Assembly: GCF_003201865.1 (NCBI RefSeq)
Contig: NZ_QJJJ01000002.1
Span: forward strand, 1 to 64,000
Source of the DNA: Methylobacterium sp. B4
Lineage (GTDB): Bacteria > Pseudomonadota > Alphaproteobacteria > Rhizobiales > Beijerinckiaceae
Direction: 5' to 3'
DNA: 64,000 nt
Shown piece by piece: positions 17,285 through 25,456 of this stretch. Numbering within the stretch: position 1 is the first letter of the stretch; each line of letters opens with the position of its first letter. The notes under the pieces were generated by a model, which worked only from the letters and a program-made list of their open reading frames with translations, was not told where the DNA came from and did not search any database. The translations under genes and the position numbers were made by a program.

Positions 17285-18229
17285 CTACGCCTCGACGACG
17301 TTCTGCGGCTTGCCCGCCACGAAGGCCTCGACATTGTCCACGAGCTGGTCGGCGAGGATCTGCATCGCCTCCTTGCTCGCCCAGGCGACGTGCGGGGTGA
17401 CGATCAGATTCGGCAGATCGGCCTCGCACAGGATGTTGCCATCCTTCGGGGGCTCCTGGGCCACCACGTCGAAGCCGGCGCCGCCGATGGTGCCGTCCTT
17501 GAGCGCCTGGAGCAGCGCCGCCTCGTCCACCAGCCCGCCGCGGGCCGTATTGATGAGGATCGCGGACCGCTTCATCTTCTTGAGCTGCTCGGCCCCGATC
17601 ATGTTCTTGGTGTCGGGGGTCAGCGGCACGTGCAAGGTGATTACGTCGGACTGGGTCAGGATGGTCTCGAGATCCACGAGCCCGTCCTGCGGGAACACGT
17701 CGAAGGCCAGCACCTTCATGCCCAGCGCCTCGGCCCGCTTGGCGATCGATTTGCCGAGTGCCCCGTAGCCGATGATGCCGAGCGTCGAGCCGGCGATGTC
17801 GTAGATTGGGTAGTCGAAGTAGCAGAACTGCTTCGACTTGTTCCAATCACCCCGGCGCACCGAGTTGGCGTAGGGCACGATCGCCCGGCGCAGGGCGAAC
17901 ATCAGGCCCACCACGTGCTCGGGCACGGTGTTGAAGGCGTAGTTGCGGATGTTGACGACCGTGATGCCCTGCGCCTTGGCGGCGGCCTTGTCGACGACGT
18001 CCGTGCCCGTGGCGGCCACCGCGATCAGCTTCAGGTCGGGAAGCTGCTTCAGCGTGTCGGCGCGCATCGGCACCTTGTTGATCAGCGCGATCTCGGCGCC
18101 TTGAAGGCGCTCGACGATCTCTTCCGGCGTCCAGGTCGACTCGTATTCCTTGTACTCGTGCGGGAAGTTGAATTCGCGCACGGTCGCGTCGAGCGACTCG
18201 CGATCGAGGAAGACGACTTTCTTTGTCAT
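17285..18229 (-). CDS. hprA: hydroxypyruvate reductase (glycerate dehydrogenase)
   Basis: 314-aa NAD(P)H-dependent D-2-hydroxyacid dehydrogenase that reduces hydroxypyruvate to glycerate in the serine cycle. The nucleotide motif GYGALG is at 154-159 with acidic D177 after the second strand, favouring NADH. The catalytic triad is R230 (NTARGG), E259 (QEPP) and H280 (TPHVAW). The ATG at 18229 follows AAGGGG; an upstream in-frame Arg-rich extension is rejected. It lies directly downstream of sga with a 176-bp gap containing a strong hairpin. Confidence 0.98.
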   Translation of the reverse strand: MTKKVVFLDRESLDATVREFNFPHEYKEYESTWTPEEIVERLQGAEIALINKVPMRADTLKQLPDLKLIAVAATGTDVVDKAAAKAQGITVVNIRNYAFNTVPEHVVGLMFALRRAIVPYANSVRRGDWNKSKQFCYFDYPIYDIAGSTLGIIGYGALGKSIAKRAEALGMKVLAFDVFPQDGLVDLETILTQSDVITLHVPLTPDTKNMIGAEQLKKMKRSAILINTARGGLVDEAALLQALKDGTIGGAGFDVVAQEPPKDGNILCEADLPNLIVTPHVAWASKEAMQILADQLVDNVEAFVAGKPQNVVEA

Positions 18230-18357
18230 TCTGGACCCCTTCCGGATCGACCGGCGGGCGTAACGCCGGCCCCGTTTCCTCACTGTCTCGAAGCGTCTCC
18301 CGCAAAGGGGCCGGCAAGCCGGACCGTCCGCGGGGCGCCTTTCTCACCTTAGCGGAA

Positions 18358-18382
18358 GCGGCGCCGTTGGAACCGGCGCCGC
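18358..18382. repeat. strong hairpin between sga and hprA
   Basis: GCGGCGCCG (18358-18366) and CGGCGCCGC (18374-18382) form a perfect 9-bp GC stem with a 7-nt loop, 24 bp past the sga stop. There is no T-run on the minus strand, so it may stabilise the sga 3' end or partially attenuate rather than terminate transcription. Confidence 0.55.
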
Positions 18383-18405
18383 TCACCAAAAATCAGGCCC
18401 GACGA

Positions 18406-19614
18406 TCAGGCCTTGGCGAGGGGGTTCTCGCGCAGGTAGCTGGAGGCCGCGGCCACGCCCGAGCCCGGCGTCACCTTCACGCCGTTGTCGAGCAGCGACA
18501 TCTCGGCACCGGCGATCGCGCCGAGCAGGGACAGCTCGTTCAGGTCGCCGACATGGCCGATGCGGAACACCTTGCCGGCGACCTGCGAGAGACCGGCGCC
18601 GAGCGCGAGGTTGTAGCGCACATAGGCGTGCTTGATGATCTTGGCCGCGTCCACACCCTCGGGCGCCAGGATGGCGGTGACGGTGTCGGAGTTCCACTCC
18701 GGCGACTTGGCGCAGGTCTTCAGGCCCCAGGCCGCGACGGCCTGGCGGGTCGCCTCGCCGAGCACCGCGTGGCGGTGATAGACGTTCTCCAGGCCTTCCT
18801 CGAACAGGCAGGCGAGCGCCTCGCGCAGGCCGTAGAGCAGCGGCAGCGGCGGGGTGTAGGGGAAGTAGCCGGCCGGATTCTGCTTCTTGTGGTCTTCCCA
18901 GTCGAAGTAGACGCGGGCGAGCCGGTCGTTGCGGCCGGACTGACCCTCGGCGGCCTTGAGCGCCTTCTGGCTGACGCAGATCACGCCGAGGCCGGCGGGC
19001 AGCATCAGGCCCTTCTGGGAGCCGGCGATGGCGCAGTCGACCTTCCACTCGTCGGCGTAGAACGGCAGCGAGCCGATCGAGGACACGCCGTCGACGAAGA
19101 GCATGGCCGGGTGGCCGGCGGCGTCGATCGCCTTGCGCACGGCGCCGATGTTGGAGGTCACGCCGGTCGCGGTCTCGTTATGGACCACCATGACGGCCTT
19201 GATCTCATGGTTCTTGTCGGCGCGCAGGGCCTCCTCGATCTTCTCGGGCTTGGCGCCGGTGCCCCACTCCTCCTCCTGGACGATTACGTCCAGGCCGAGG
19301 CGCTGGGCCATGTCGATCCAGAGGTGGCTGAACTGGCCGTAGCGCGAGGTCAGCACCTTGTCGCCACGGGCGAGCGTGTTGGTCAGCGCCGATTCCCAGA
19401 TACCCGTGCCGGAGGCCGGGAACAGGAAGATCGTCCCCTCGGTCGAGCCGAACACCCGCTTGGTGTCCTCGAACAGGGGCTTGGTCAGGGACGGGAAGTC
19501 GACCGAGCGGTGATCCTCGGACTGCACCATCATGGCGCGCATCACCCGATCCGGGATGTTGGTCGGGCCGGGAACGAACAGGTGGTTGCGTCCCGGACGT
19601 CTCGTTGCCGCCAT
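18406..19614 (-). CDS. sga: serine-glyoxylate aminotransferase
   Basis: 402-aa PLP enzyme transferring the amino group of serine to glyoxylate, giving hydroxypyruvate and glycine, the committed serine-cycle step. The fold-type I class V aminotransferase pattern is clear: N-terminal HLFVPGPTNIP, SGTGIWE near residue 68, and the PLP lysine K201 in GSQKGLMLP. The ATG at 19614 has GGAGG 7 nt upstream. It is the first gene of the serine-cycle block, so the main promoter should lie between 19615 and about 20200. In M. extorquens this operon is activated by the LysR-type regulator QscR (established knowledge; qscR is not in this window). Confidence 0.98.
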   Translation of the reverse strand: MAATRRPGRNHLFVPGPTNIPDRVMRAMMVQSEDHRSVDFPSLTKPLFEDTKRVFGSTEGTIFLFPASGTGIWESALTNTLARGDKVLTSRYGQFSHLWIDMAQRLGLDVIVQEEEWGTGAKPEKIEEALRADKNHEIKAVMVVHNETATGVTSNIGAVRKAIDAAGHPAMLFVDGVSSIGSLPFYADEWKVDCAIAGSQKGLMLPAGLGVICVSQKALKAAEGQSGRNDRLARVYFDWEDHKKQNPAGYFPYTPPLPLLYGLREALACLFEEGLENVYHRHAVLGEATRQAVAAWGLKTCAKSPEWNSDTVTAILAPEGVDAAKIIKHAYVRYNLALGAGLSQVAGKVFRIGHVGDLNELSLLGAIAGAEMSLLDNGVKVTPGSGVAAASSYLRENPLAKA

Positions 19615-20183
19615 GACAATTTCCTCCACTTAAAAGCCTTGGGCGTCCGGGCCTTCGTGGCCGCGTTCCCGCCCGATCCTGAAGGCGGGCTTGGCGCCCG
19701 CCGCGAAACGTCCTCAAGCCCCGACGCCGGACGCGAAAAGGCCTCCCGCCGTCCGGGACCGTACCACCGCGATGTCGGATCGTTGACCATCCCGGAGCGG
19801 CGAGACGGCCGTCGCGCCGCTCGCGTCGCGGCGCGTGCAGACACGCCGGTCGCCTCCAGAGGATCGAACCCTCGATGCGTCAGCTTCGCGCCGCATTCAA
19901 GCGCGCTCCCGCTGATTGTTCAGCGCTCCCATTCGTCGCGGCCCTTTTCACGCCGCCGTCGGGCGCTGCCCAGCAGCAGACGACAGGCGCGGCACAAGAC
20001 CTTGGCCGCCGTTATGCCTGCCCCGCCAGGGAATGGAAAACGGAAAAAACTGAACTGAAAAACAAAAAGATTTTCATATGCATGGCTCGCGGGCAGGCCC
20101 TGCGGCGGCAGGTTTTCGGGCGCGCCCCGCCGGATCGCGCATGCCGGCACGACGGCGGGAGGCCGGCAAGATGGTTCCTGCCC
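19615..20183 (-). promoter_or_regulatory. sga (serine-cycle) promoter region
   Basis: Noncoding stretch divergent between sga and the metallophosphoesterase gene. It holds a perfect hairpin GGCGGGC-TTGGC-GCCCGCC at 19684-19702, about 70 nt upstream of the sga start, and an A/T-rich patch at 20035-20080 (GGAAAAAACTGAACTGAAAAACAAAAAG in two pieces). The known regulator QscR recognises degenerate T-N11-A sites; many chance matches exist, so I do not assign one. Small ORFs here lack RBS and family similarity. Confidence 0.4.
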
Positions 20184-20201
20184 CCGTCATCAAACTGAGA
20201 T
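20184..20201 (+). promoter_or_regulatory. Pho-box-like site upstream of the PlcP-like gene
   Basis: CCGTCAT-CAAA-CTGAGAT matches the rhizobial PhoB site layout, two CTGTCAT-like heptamers separated by 4 bp: 6 of 7 in the first half and 5 of 7 in the second. It lies 59 bp upstream of the GTG start. Known PlcP-Agt operons are PhoB-controlled, which makes this match meaningful though unproven. Confidence 0.45.
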
Positions 20202-20259
20202 CGGAATGCGATTTGGCTCTCCCCCGTCGCGATGCGGTTGCAGGGAGCCGGAGGCGCAA

Positions 20260-21072
20260 GTGACACAGGATCCGGAGTCGACCATCCGCGTTCGGACGCT
20301 CTTCCTGTCCGATCTCCATCTCGGCACCAAGGGCTGTCAGGCCGCCCTGCTGCTCGACTTCCTGCGCGACGTCGATGCCGACACGATCTATCTTGTCGGC
20401 GACATCGTCGACGGCTGGCAGCTCCGCTCCGGCTGGTACTGGCCGCAGGCCCACAACGACGTAGTGCAGAAGCTGCTGCGCAAGGTGCGGAAAGGGGCCC
20501 ACGTCGTCTACGTGCCCGGCAACCACGACGAGTTCCTGCGCGACTATATCGGCATGACCTTCGGCGGCATCGAGGTCGCCGACAGCCGGCTCCACGTCGC
20601 GGCCGACGGAAAGCGCTACCTCGTCATCCACGGCGATCAGTTCGACATGGTGGTGCGCCATTCCAAGTGGCTCGCGCATCTGGGCGACTGGGCCTACACC
20701 ACGGCACTCACCGTCAACACCGTCGTCAACCGGGTGCGCCGCCGCCTCGGGCTGGCCTACTGGTCGCTCTCGGCCTGGGCGAAGCTCAAGGTGAAGAACG
20801 CGGTCAACTTCATCGGCCAGTTCGAGACCTTCCTCGCCACGGAGGCCCGGCGGCAGGGAGCGGACGGGGTGATCTGCGGCCACATCCACCACGCGGCCCA
20901 CCGCGACATCGACGGCCTGACCTACCTCAACACCGGCGACTGGGTGGAATCCTGCACCGGCATCGTCGAGCATTACGACGGCCGCATGGAGGTGCTGCAC
21001 TACCCCGCCATGCTGCGGGAGCGCCGCGCCGCGGAGAGCTTCGAGCCCGACATCCGCCGCGCCGTCGCCTGA
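20260..21072 (+). CDS. metallophosphoesterase, candidate phospholipase C PlcP (UDP-diacylglucosamine hydrolase-like)
   Basis: 270-aa calcineurin-like metallophosphoesterase. Dinuclear metal ligands are all visible: D18/H20 (SDLHLG), D48 (VGDIVDGW), N88/H89 (PGNHDE), H124 (IHGDQFD) and H208/H210 (CGHIHH). Start is GTG 20260 with GGAGG 5 nt upstream; an in-frame upstream extension is rejected. Proteins of this type are often annotated LpxH, but in Sinorhizobium the homologue PlcP removes phosphocholine/phosphoethanolamine from phospholipids under phosphate starvation, and its gene precedes a lipid glycosyltransferase as here. I favour PlcP because of that neighbour and the upstream Pho-like box; an LpxH-like role in lipid A remains possible. 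Confidence 0.85.
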   Translation: MTQDPESTIRVRTLFLSDLHLGTKGCQAALLLDFLRDVDADTIYLVGDIVDGWQLRSGWYWPQAHNDVVQKLLRKVRKGAHVVYVPGNHDEFLRDYIGMTFGGIEVADSRLHVAADGKRYLVIHGDQFDMVVRHSKWLAHLGDWAYTTALTVNTVVNRVRRRLGLAYWSLSAWAKLKVKNAVNFIGQFETFLATEARRQGADGVICGHIHHAAHRDIDGLTYLNTGDWVESCTGIVEHYDGRMEVLHYPAMLRERRAAESFEPDIRRAVA

Positions 21073-21122
21073 CGAGATCCCCCTCGCATGCGCCGAGCCA
21101 CGGACTTCCCCACGGACCATCC

Positions 21123-22199
21123 ATGAGGCTGCTGCTCGCCACCGATGCGTGGCATCCGCAGGTCAACGGCGTCGTGCGCTCCATCGAGCGCATGGTGGAG
21201 GCCGGGGCCGGCCTCGGCGTCGAGCCGCTGATGCTGACGCCGGCCGATTTCGCCTCCCTGCCGATGCCCGGCTACCGGGAGATCCGCCTCTCGCTCGTCA
21301 CCCGCTCCCGCGTGCTGGCGCGTTGGGACCGGCTGGCGCCGACCCACGTGCATATCGCCACGGAGGGACCGATCGGTCACGCGGTGCGTGCCGCCTGCCT
21401 TTCCCTCGGCCAAGCCTTCACCACGAGCTACCACACCCGCTTTCCCGAATACCTCGCCGCCCGCGCGCCGGTGCCGGAGGCCTGGAGCTATGCCTGGCTG
21501 CGCCGGTTCCACGCGGCGGCCAGCGGCACCATGGTCAGCACCCCCTCGTTGGAGCGGGAACTCACGGGGCGCGGCTTTCCCCGCCTGATGCGCTGGACGC
21601 GGGGCGTCGACACCGAGCTTTTCCGCCCCCGCGAAGCCGACGCCCTGGCAAGCGCCCTGGCGGACCTGCCGCGCCCGATCTTCCTCTCGGTGGGGCGGCT
21701 CGCGGTGGAGAAGAACCTCGCCGCCTTCCTCGCGCTCGACCTGCCCGGCTCCAAGGTCGTGGTCGGCGATGGGCCGGACCGGGCCCGGCTCCAGGCGCTG
21801 GCGCCCGAGGCGCACTTCCTCGGCGCGCTCACCGGCGAGGCGCTGGCGCGGGTCTACGCGAGCGCGGATGCTTTCGTCTTCCCGAGCCTCACCGACACCT
21901 TCGGCATCGTGCTCCTCGAAGCCCTCGCCTCCGGCCTGCCGGTGGCCGCCTTTCCCGTCACCGGCCCCCTCGACGTGATCGGCGGCACCGGAGCGGGCGC
22001 CCTCGACACGGACCTGCGCGCCGCCGCCCTGGCCGCCCTCGCCGTCCCGCGGGAGCGCTGCCGCGCGGAGGCCCTGCGCTACACCTGGGCCGAGAGCGCG
22101 CGCCAGTTCTACGACAACATCGCCCAGGCCCACGCGCTGGGGCCGATGCACCGGTCGGCCGGGCGGCCGAGCGGAGCGCCGCTGGCCCGCCCGGGCTGA
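21123..22199 (+). CDS. GT-B glycosyltransferase, candidate diacylglycerol glycosyltransferase Agt
   Basis: 358-aa family-4-type glycosyltransferase. The N-terminal acceptor domain has ATDAWHPQVNGV and the donor domain has SVGRLAVEKN and VVGDGPDR, then FPSLTDTFGIVLLEALASGLP, where the first Glu of the usual E-x7-E is replaced by Asp. It starts 50 bp after the metallophosphoesterase gene. In alphaproteobacteria this pairing (PlcP then Agt) makes glycolipids from the diacylglycerol that PlcP releases, replacing phospholipids when phosphate is scarce. The sugar donor cannot be predicted here. The stop is immediately followed by a T-run (TGATTTTTT), possibly the operon end. Confidence 0.88.
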   Translation: MRLLLATDAWHPQVNGVVRSIERMVEAGAGLGVEPLMLTPADFASLPMPGYREIRLSLVTRSRVLARWDRLAPTHVHIATEGPIGHAVRAACLSLGQAFTTSYHTRFPEYLAARAPVPEAWSYAWLRRFHAAASGTMVSTPSLERELTGRGFPRLMRWTRGVDTELFRPREADALASALADLPRPIFLSVGRLAVEKNLAAFLALDLPGSKVVVGDGPDRARLQALAPEAHFLGALTGEALARVYASADAFVFPSLTDTFGIVLLEALASGLPVAAFPVTGPLDVIGGTGAGALDTDLRAAALAALAVPRERCRAEALRYTWAESARQFYDNIAQAHALGPMHRSAGRPSGAPLARPG

Positions 22200-22285
22200 T
22201 TTTTTCCAGCTAAGGAAATCCTGTCAGCGGGCTTTTCGCCCGATCCGGGATGACCGGCGGCCTTGGGAATGCGAGGGTCCGCGCC

Positions 22286-22936
22286 ATGGCCCTCCGCACG
22301 AAACCCGCCAAGACGCTGCGTCCCTTCGATCCCGCCCGCGCCGCGACCTACCCGGCGGTGATCGGCTGCGACGAAGTCGGTCGCGGGGCCCTGTGCGGGC
22401 CGGTGATGGTCGCCGCCGTCTGGTTCGATCCCCTTGCCTTCCCGCCGGAGATCCTGGCCCGGCTCGACGACAGCAAGCGCCTGGATCGCCAGACGCGCGA
22501 GGCGCTGACACCGCTGATCCGGGCCCATGCCCGGGTGGCGCTCGCGGCGGGTTCCCGGGCGCTGGTGGACCGGATGAACGTGCGCGGCGCGACCCTGGAC
22601 GCGATGCGCCGGGCCGTGATGGCCCTGCGGCTCGACACGGACGTGCTCGTGGACGGGCGCGACCCGATCCCCGGCCTTGCCCAGCCGTGCCGGGCGGTGA
22701 TCGGCGGGGACCGCCTCGTGCCGCAGATCGCCGCCGCCTCCATCGTCGCCAAGACCCTGCGCGACGACGTCATGCGCCGCCTCGCCCTGCGCCATCCGGC
22801 CTATGCCTGGGAGCGCAATGCCGGCTACGGCACGGCCGCCCACCTCGCGGGCCTCTCGGCGCTGGGGCGCAGCCCGCACCACCGGGTGAGCTTTACCGGA
22901 CGCTTCGGGGTGGTGAGCGGCGCTCCGACCGCCTGA
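22286..22936 (+). CDS. rnhB: ribonuclease HII
   Basis: 216-aa endonuclease that cuts RNA in RNA-DNA hybrids and removes misincorporated ribonucleotides. The DEDD active site is present: D29/E30 in GCDEVGRG, D123 in LVDG and D142 in GGDRLV. DDSKRLD and ASIVAKTLRD also match. The start at 22286 (MALRTKPAK) with GAGGG upstream is preferred over an ATG 36 nt earlier. It is convergent with the radical SAM gene, whose stop lies only 4 bp away. Confidence 0.96.
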   Translation: MALRTKPAKTLRPFDPARAATYPAVIGCDEVGRGALCGPVMVAAVWFDPLAFPPEILARLDDSKRLDRQTREALTPLIRAHARVALAAGSRALVDRMNVRGATLDAMRRAVMALRLDTDVLVDGRDPIPGLAQPCRAVIGGDRLVPQIAAASIVAKTLRDDVMRRLALRHPAYAWERNAGYGTAAHLAGLSALGRSPHHRVSFTGRFGVVSGAPTA

Positions 22937-22940
22937 GGTT

Positions 22941-24056
22941 TCAGAACAGCGCGAGCTGATCCCCCACCCGTGGCGGCACACGGAAGAGCTCCGCCGTCTG
23001 GCGAACCGGCTCCTCCGAGAAGCCCAGCCGCCGCTTGGCCAGGGCGAAGCGGCGGCGGATCAGGTCGGCGTAGGGTCCCTGCCCGATCATGCGGGTGCCG
23101 AAGCTGGCGTCGTAGGTCTTGCCGCCGCGGGCCCCGGTCAGCAGGGAGAAGACGTGCTCCTTGCGCCCCGGATAATGCTCCGAGAACCAGTCGCCGACGA
23201 GGTCGTCGAGTTCGTGGGGCAGGCGCAGCAGCACGTAGTTCGCCTCGCACGCACCCGCCGCCCGCGACGCCTCCAGGATCGCCTCGATCTCGTGGTCGTT
23301 GAGCGAGGGGATGAGGGGCGCAGCGATCACCATCACCGGCACGCCCGCCTCGCTCAAGCTGCGGATCGCCTCCAGGCGCCGACGCGGGTGGGGCGCGCGG
23401 GGCTCCAGGCGCCGGGCGAGGTCCGGGTCGAGGGTGGTGACCGAGATCGCCACCTTCACGAGGTTCAGCGCCGCCATCTCCGCGAGGAGGTCGCGGTCGC
23501 GCAGGATCAGGTTCGACTTCGTGACGATGCCGACGGGATGGCGGAAGCGGGCCAGCACCTCCAGCACGGCGCGGGTGATGCGGTGGCCGCGCTCGATCGG
23601 CTGATAGGGATCGGTCGCGGTGCCGAGCGCGATGGTGCGGGGCCGGTAGCCCGGGGCCGACAATTCCCGCTCCAGAAGCGCTGCCGCATCCGGCTTGGAG
23701 AACAGGCGCGTCTCGAAATCGAGTCCCGGCGAGAGGCCGACATAGCCGTGGTTCGGCCGGGCGAAGCAGTAGATGCAGCCGTGCTCGCAACCGCGATAGG
23801 GATTGATCGAGCGGTCGAAGGGGATGTCCGGCGAGGCGTTGCGGGTGATGATGTGGCGCGCCCGCTCCGGGATCACCTCGGTGCGCAGCCTCGGCTCCGC
23901 TTCCTCGGGCCAGCCGTCGTCGAAGCTCTCGCGCCGGGTCGCCTCGAAGCGTCCCTCGGGATTGACGGTCGCCCCGCGCCCGCGCCGCGCCTCGAGCGCG
24001 ACCCGCCGGCCTCGCGGCGGACCACCCGCGCCGTTCGCACCGAACTCCGCCGTCAT
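22941..24056 (-). CDS. PA0069-family (SplB-like) radical SAM protein
   Basis: 371-aa iron-sulfur/SAM enzyme. The [4Fe-4S] motif is C-x3-C-x2-C in RGCEHGCIYCFARP, near residue 91, followed by the SplB/Rv2578c-type sequence GTATDPYQPIE. The first about 45 residues are Gly/Arg-rich and low complexity. The ATG at 24056 has GGGGAG. Homologues of this subfamily are widespread and usually annotated only as radical SAM; the spore photoproduct lyase resemblance does not establish DNA repair. No partner gene is adjacent to help. Confidence 0.9.
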   Translation of the reverse strand: MTAEFGANGAGGPPRGRRVALEARRGRGATVNPEGRFEATRRESFDDGWPEEAEPRLRTEVIPERARHIITRNASPDIPFDRSINPYRGCEHGCIYCFARPNHGYVGLSPGLDFETRLFSKPDAAALLERELSAPGYRPRTIALGTATDPYQPIERGHRITRAVLEVLARFRHPVGIVTKSNLILRDRDLLAEMAALNLVKVAISVTTLDPDLARRLEPRAPHPRRRLEAIRSLSEAGVPVMVIAAPLIPSLNDHEIEAILEASRAAGACEANYVLLRLPHELDDLVGDWFSEHYPGRKEHVFSLLTGARGGKTYDASFGTRMIGQGPYADLIRRRFALAKRRLGFSEEPVRQTAELFRVPPRVGDQLALF

Positions 24057-24222
24057 GCCGCTCCCCGTTTTCCCCTCATTATAAGAACGAACAGCGAACA
24101 AAGAAAGCGGGAATGCACAAGTTTCATGCAGATGCGGGCTTCACCCGCGATCCGAAGCCGGAAGCGGCTCAAGCTGCGCAACGAATGCTTTGCGAAGACG
24201 CAAAATCGGTTATTCGCCCCGC

Positions 24223-24744
24223 ATGATCACCGGTCTGATCCACGTGGCACGCCCGTCCGACCCGGCCGCGGTCGAATGCCTCGCCGACACGCTGAGCGCG
24301 CTCGTCGCGGGCGTGGCGGCGGGGCTCGTGGGCGATGCCGTGATCGTGACGGGAGCCCCCTGCTCCGCCCTGGAAACCATGGCCGAGGGCAGCGGCGCCA
24401 CGCTGGTGGTGCGTCCGCCCGGCGCCGACCCGTGGAGCACGGGAGCGAAGGCGGCACGGCGCGAGTGGCTGCTCTGCCTGGAGCCCGGCGACATCCCGGC
24501 GGAGGGCTGGATCCGCGCCCTCGACCGCTTCGTCGGCACCGCCGGGCCCGACATGGCGCTCGGCCGGATGCGGCGCGGGCACGCCGCGCTCCCGGTTCGG
24601 ATCGCCGCACGGGGCGAGAGCGTCATCGGCACCGCGCGGCCCCGCGCGGGCGACGTGGTGCGCCGGGACCGCCTGCTGACCGGCCTGCCCTTCTCGCCCC
24701 GCCTCAAGGTGCGGATGCTCTCGACCCGGATCGAGCGCGCCTGA
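24223..24744 (+). CDS. degenerate family-2 glycosyltransferase-like protein
   Basis: 173-aa protein that aligns by eye with the N-terminal half of GT-A family 2 enzymes (TIGR04283-like): LADTLSALVAGVAAGLVGDAVI, then GAKAARREWLLCLEPGDIPAEGW near residues 73-95. In active enzymes the last segment carries the metal-binding motif (LHADT or similar DxD); here it is LEPGD, so catalysis is doubtful. It is short and ends after VRRDRLLTGLPFS. Start ATG 24223 has no strong RBS. No partner gene indicates a function. Confidence 0.7.
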   Translation: MITGLIHVARPSDPAAVECLADTLSALVAGVAAGLVGDAVIVTGAPCSALETMAEGSGATLVVRPPGADPWSTGAKAARREWLLCLEPGDIPAEGWIRALDRFVGTAGPDMALGRMRRGHAALPVRIAARGESVIGTARPRAGDVVRRDRLLTGLPFSPRLKVRMLSTRIERA

Positions 24745-24783
24745 CGCACACGGGCGACCGCGACCGAGACGATCGGGATCGGC

Positions 24784-24972
24784 TCAGGGCCGACCGGTCT
24801 GGAACCATGCGGGGGCGGCCCGCATCAGCCCCATGAGGATGGCGGCGGCCAGGGCGGCCCCGAGGCTCATCTCGATCGCGTGCGCGTAGCCGGACCGTTC
24901 CAGGACCGTAGCGGCGGAGGCGATCGTCAGGCCGATGCCAGCGGGAACAAGTTGGGGGGCGGAGGCGTTCAT
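24784..24972 (-). CDS. small membrane protein of unknown function
   Basis: 62 aa with two hydrophobic stretches (about residues 10-24 and 36-52: AGIGLTIASAATVL and LGAALAAAILMGLM), so probably a short two-pass or single-pass inner-membrane protein. ATG 24972 is preceded by an AGAGG-like site. It is convergent with the glycosyltransferase-like gene (stop-to-stop 39 bp). No family recognised. Confidence 0.55.
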   Translation of the reverse strand: MNASAPQLVPAGIGLTIASAATVLERSGYAHAIEMSLGAALAAAILMGLMRAAPAWFQTGRP

Positions 24973-25074
24973 ACCTCTGCCCCTTACACGATCCTGCTTG
25001 CGCGAAGGTAACCTCGGCGCTTCGGCGCGCCGACAAAATTGCGCGAGGCGCGCGGCGACTCCATGCCCCGGAAC

Positions 25075-25110
25075 GCGAAAGGCCGCCCCGTTTCCGGGGC
25101 GGCCTTTCGC
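25075..25110 (-). terminator. terminator after rpmG
   Basis: GCGAAAGGCCGCCCCG (25075-25090) and CGGGGCGGCCTTTCGC (25095-25110) form a perfect 16-bp stem around a 4-nt loop, 27 bp past the rpmG stop. There is no long T-run; the T's lie inside the stem. Confidence 0.75.
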
Positions 25111-25136
25111 GCCTTCGAAGCAAGGGAAGCGAGAGC

Positions 25137-25304
25137 TTACTTGATCTTGGCTTCCTTGAACTCGACGTGCTTGCGGGCGACCGGGTCATACTTCTTCATG
25201 ACCATCTTCTCGGTCTGCGTGCGCGAGTTCTTCTTGGTGACGTAGAAGTAGCCCGTGTCGGCGGTCGAGACGAGGCGGATCTTGACGGTTACGGCCTTGG
25301 CCAT
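25137..25304 (-). CDS. rpmG: 50S ribosomal protein L33
   Basis: 55-aa ribosomal protein, start [20 protein letters not shown], with the typical [13 protein letters not shown] core. It has no cysteines, so it is the zinc-independent (C-minus) form. ATG 25304 follows AGGAG. It is monocistronic by appearance, flanked by hairpins on both sides. Confidence 0.97.
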   Translation of the reverse strand: MAKAVTVKIRLVSTADTGYFYVTKKNSRTQTEKMVMKKYDPVARKHVEFKEAKIK

Positions 25305-25370
25305 GGCGGCGCTCCTGTAGCGGGTTCGGGGCGGTTCGCTTGGGTGGCGGCGCCAGCGCGGGCGAAACGC

Positions 25371-25392
25371 AAAAGGCCGGGAAGCCCCGGCC
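25371..25392 (-). terminator. terminator after panB
   Basis: On the minus strand GGCCGGG-GCTT-CCCGGCC forms a 7-bp stem followed by TTTTGCG, 64 bp past the panB stop. Confidence 0.75.
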
Positions 25393-25456
25393 GAATTCCG
25401 GCGCGGTCAATGCCCGATGGGGGCGGTTTCGTCAAGCCGCGGGGCGGCGGACGGCC

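Noticed and set aside
19851..19890. A tRNA-like segment (AGGATCGAACCCTCGATGCG)
   Set aside because: It looks like a T-arm fragment at first sight but no acceptor, D or anticodon arms can be folded around it.
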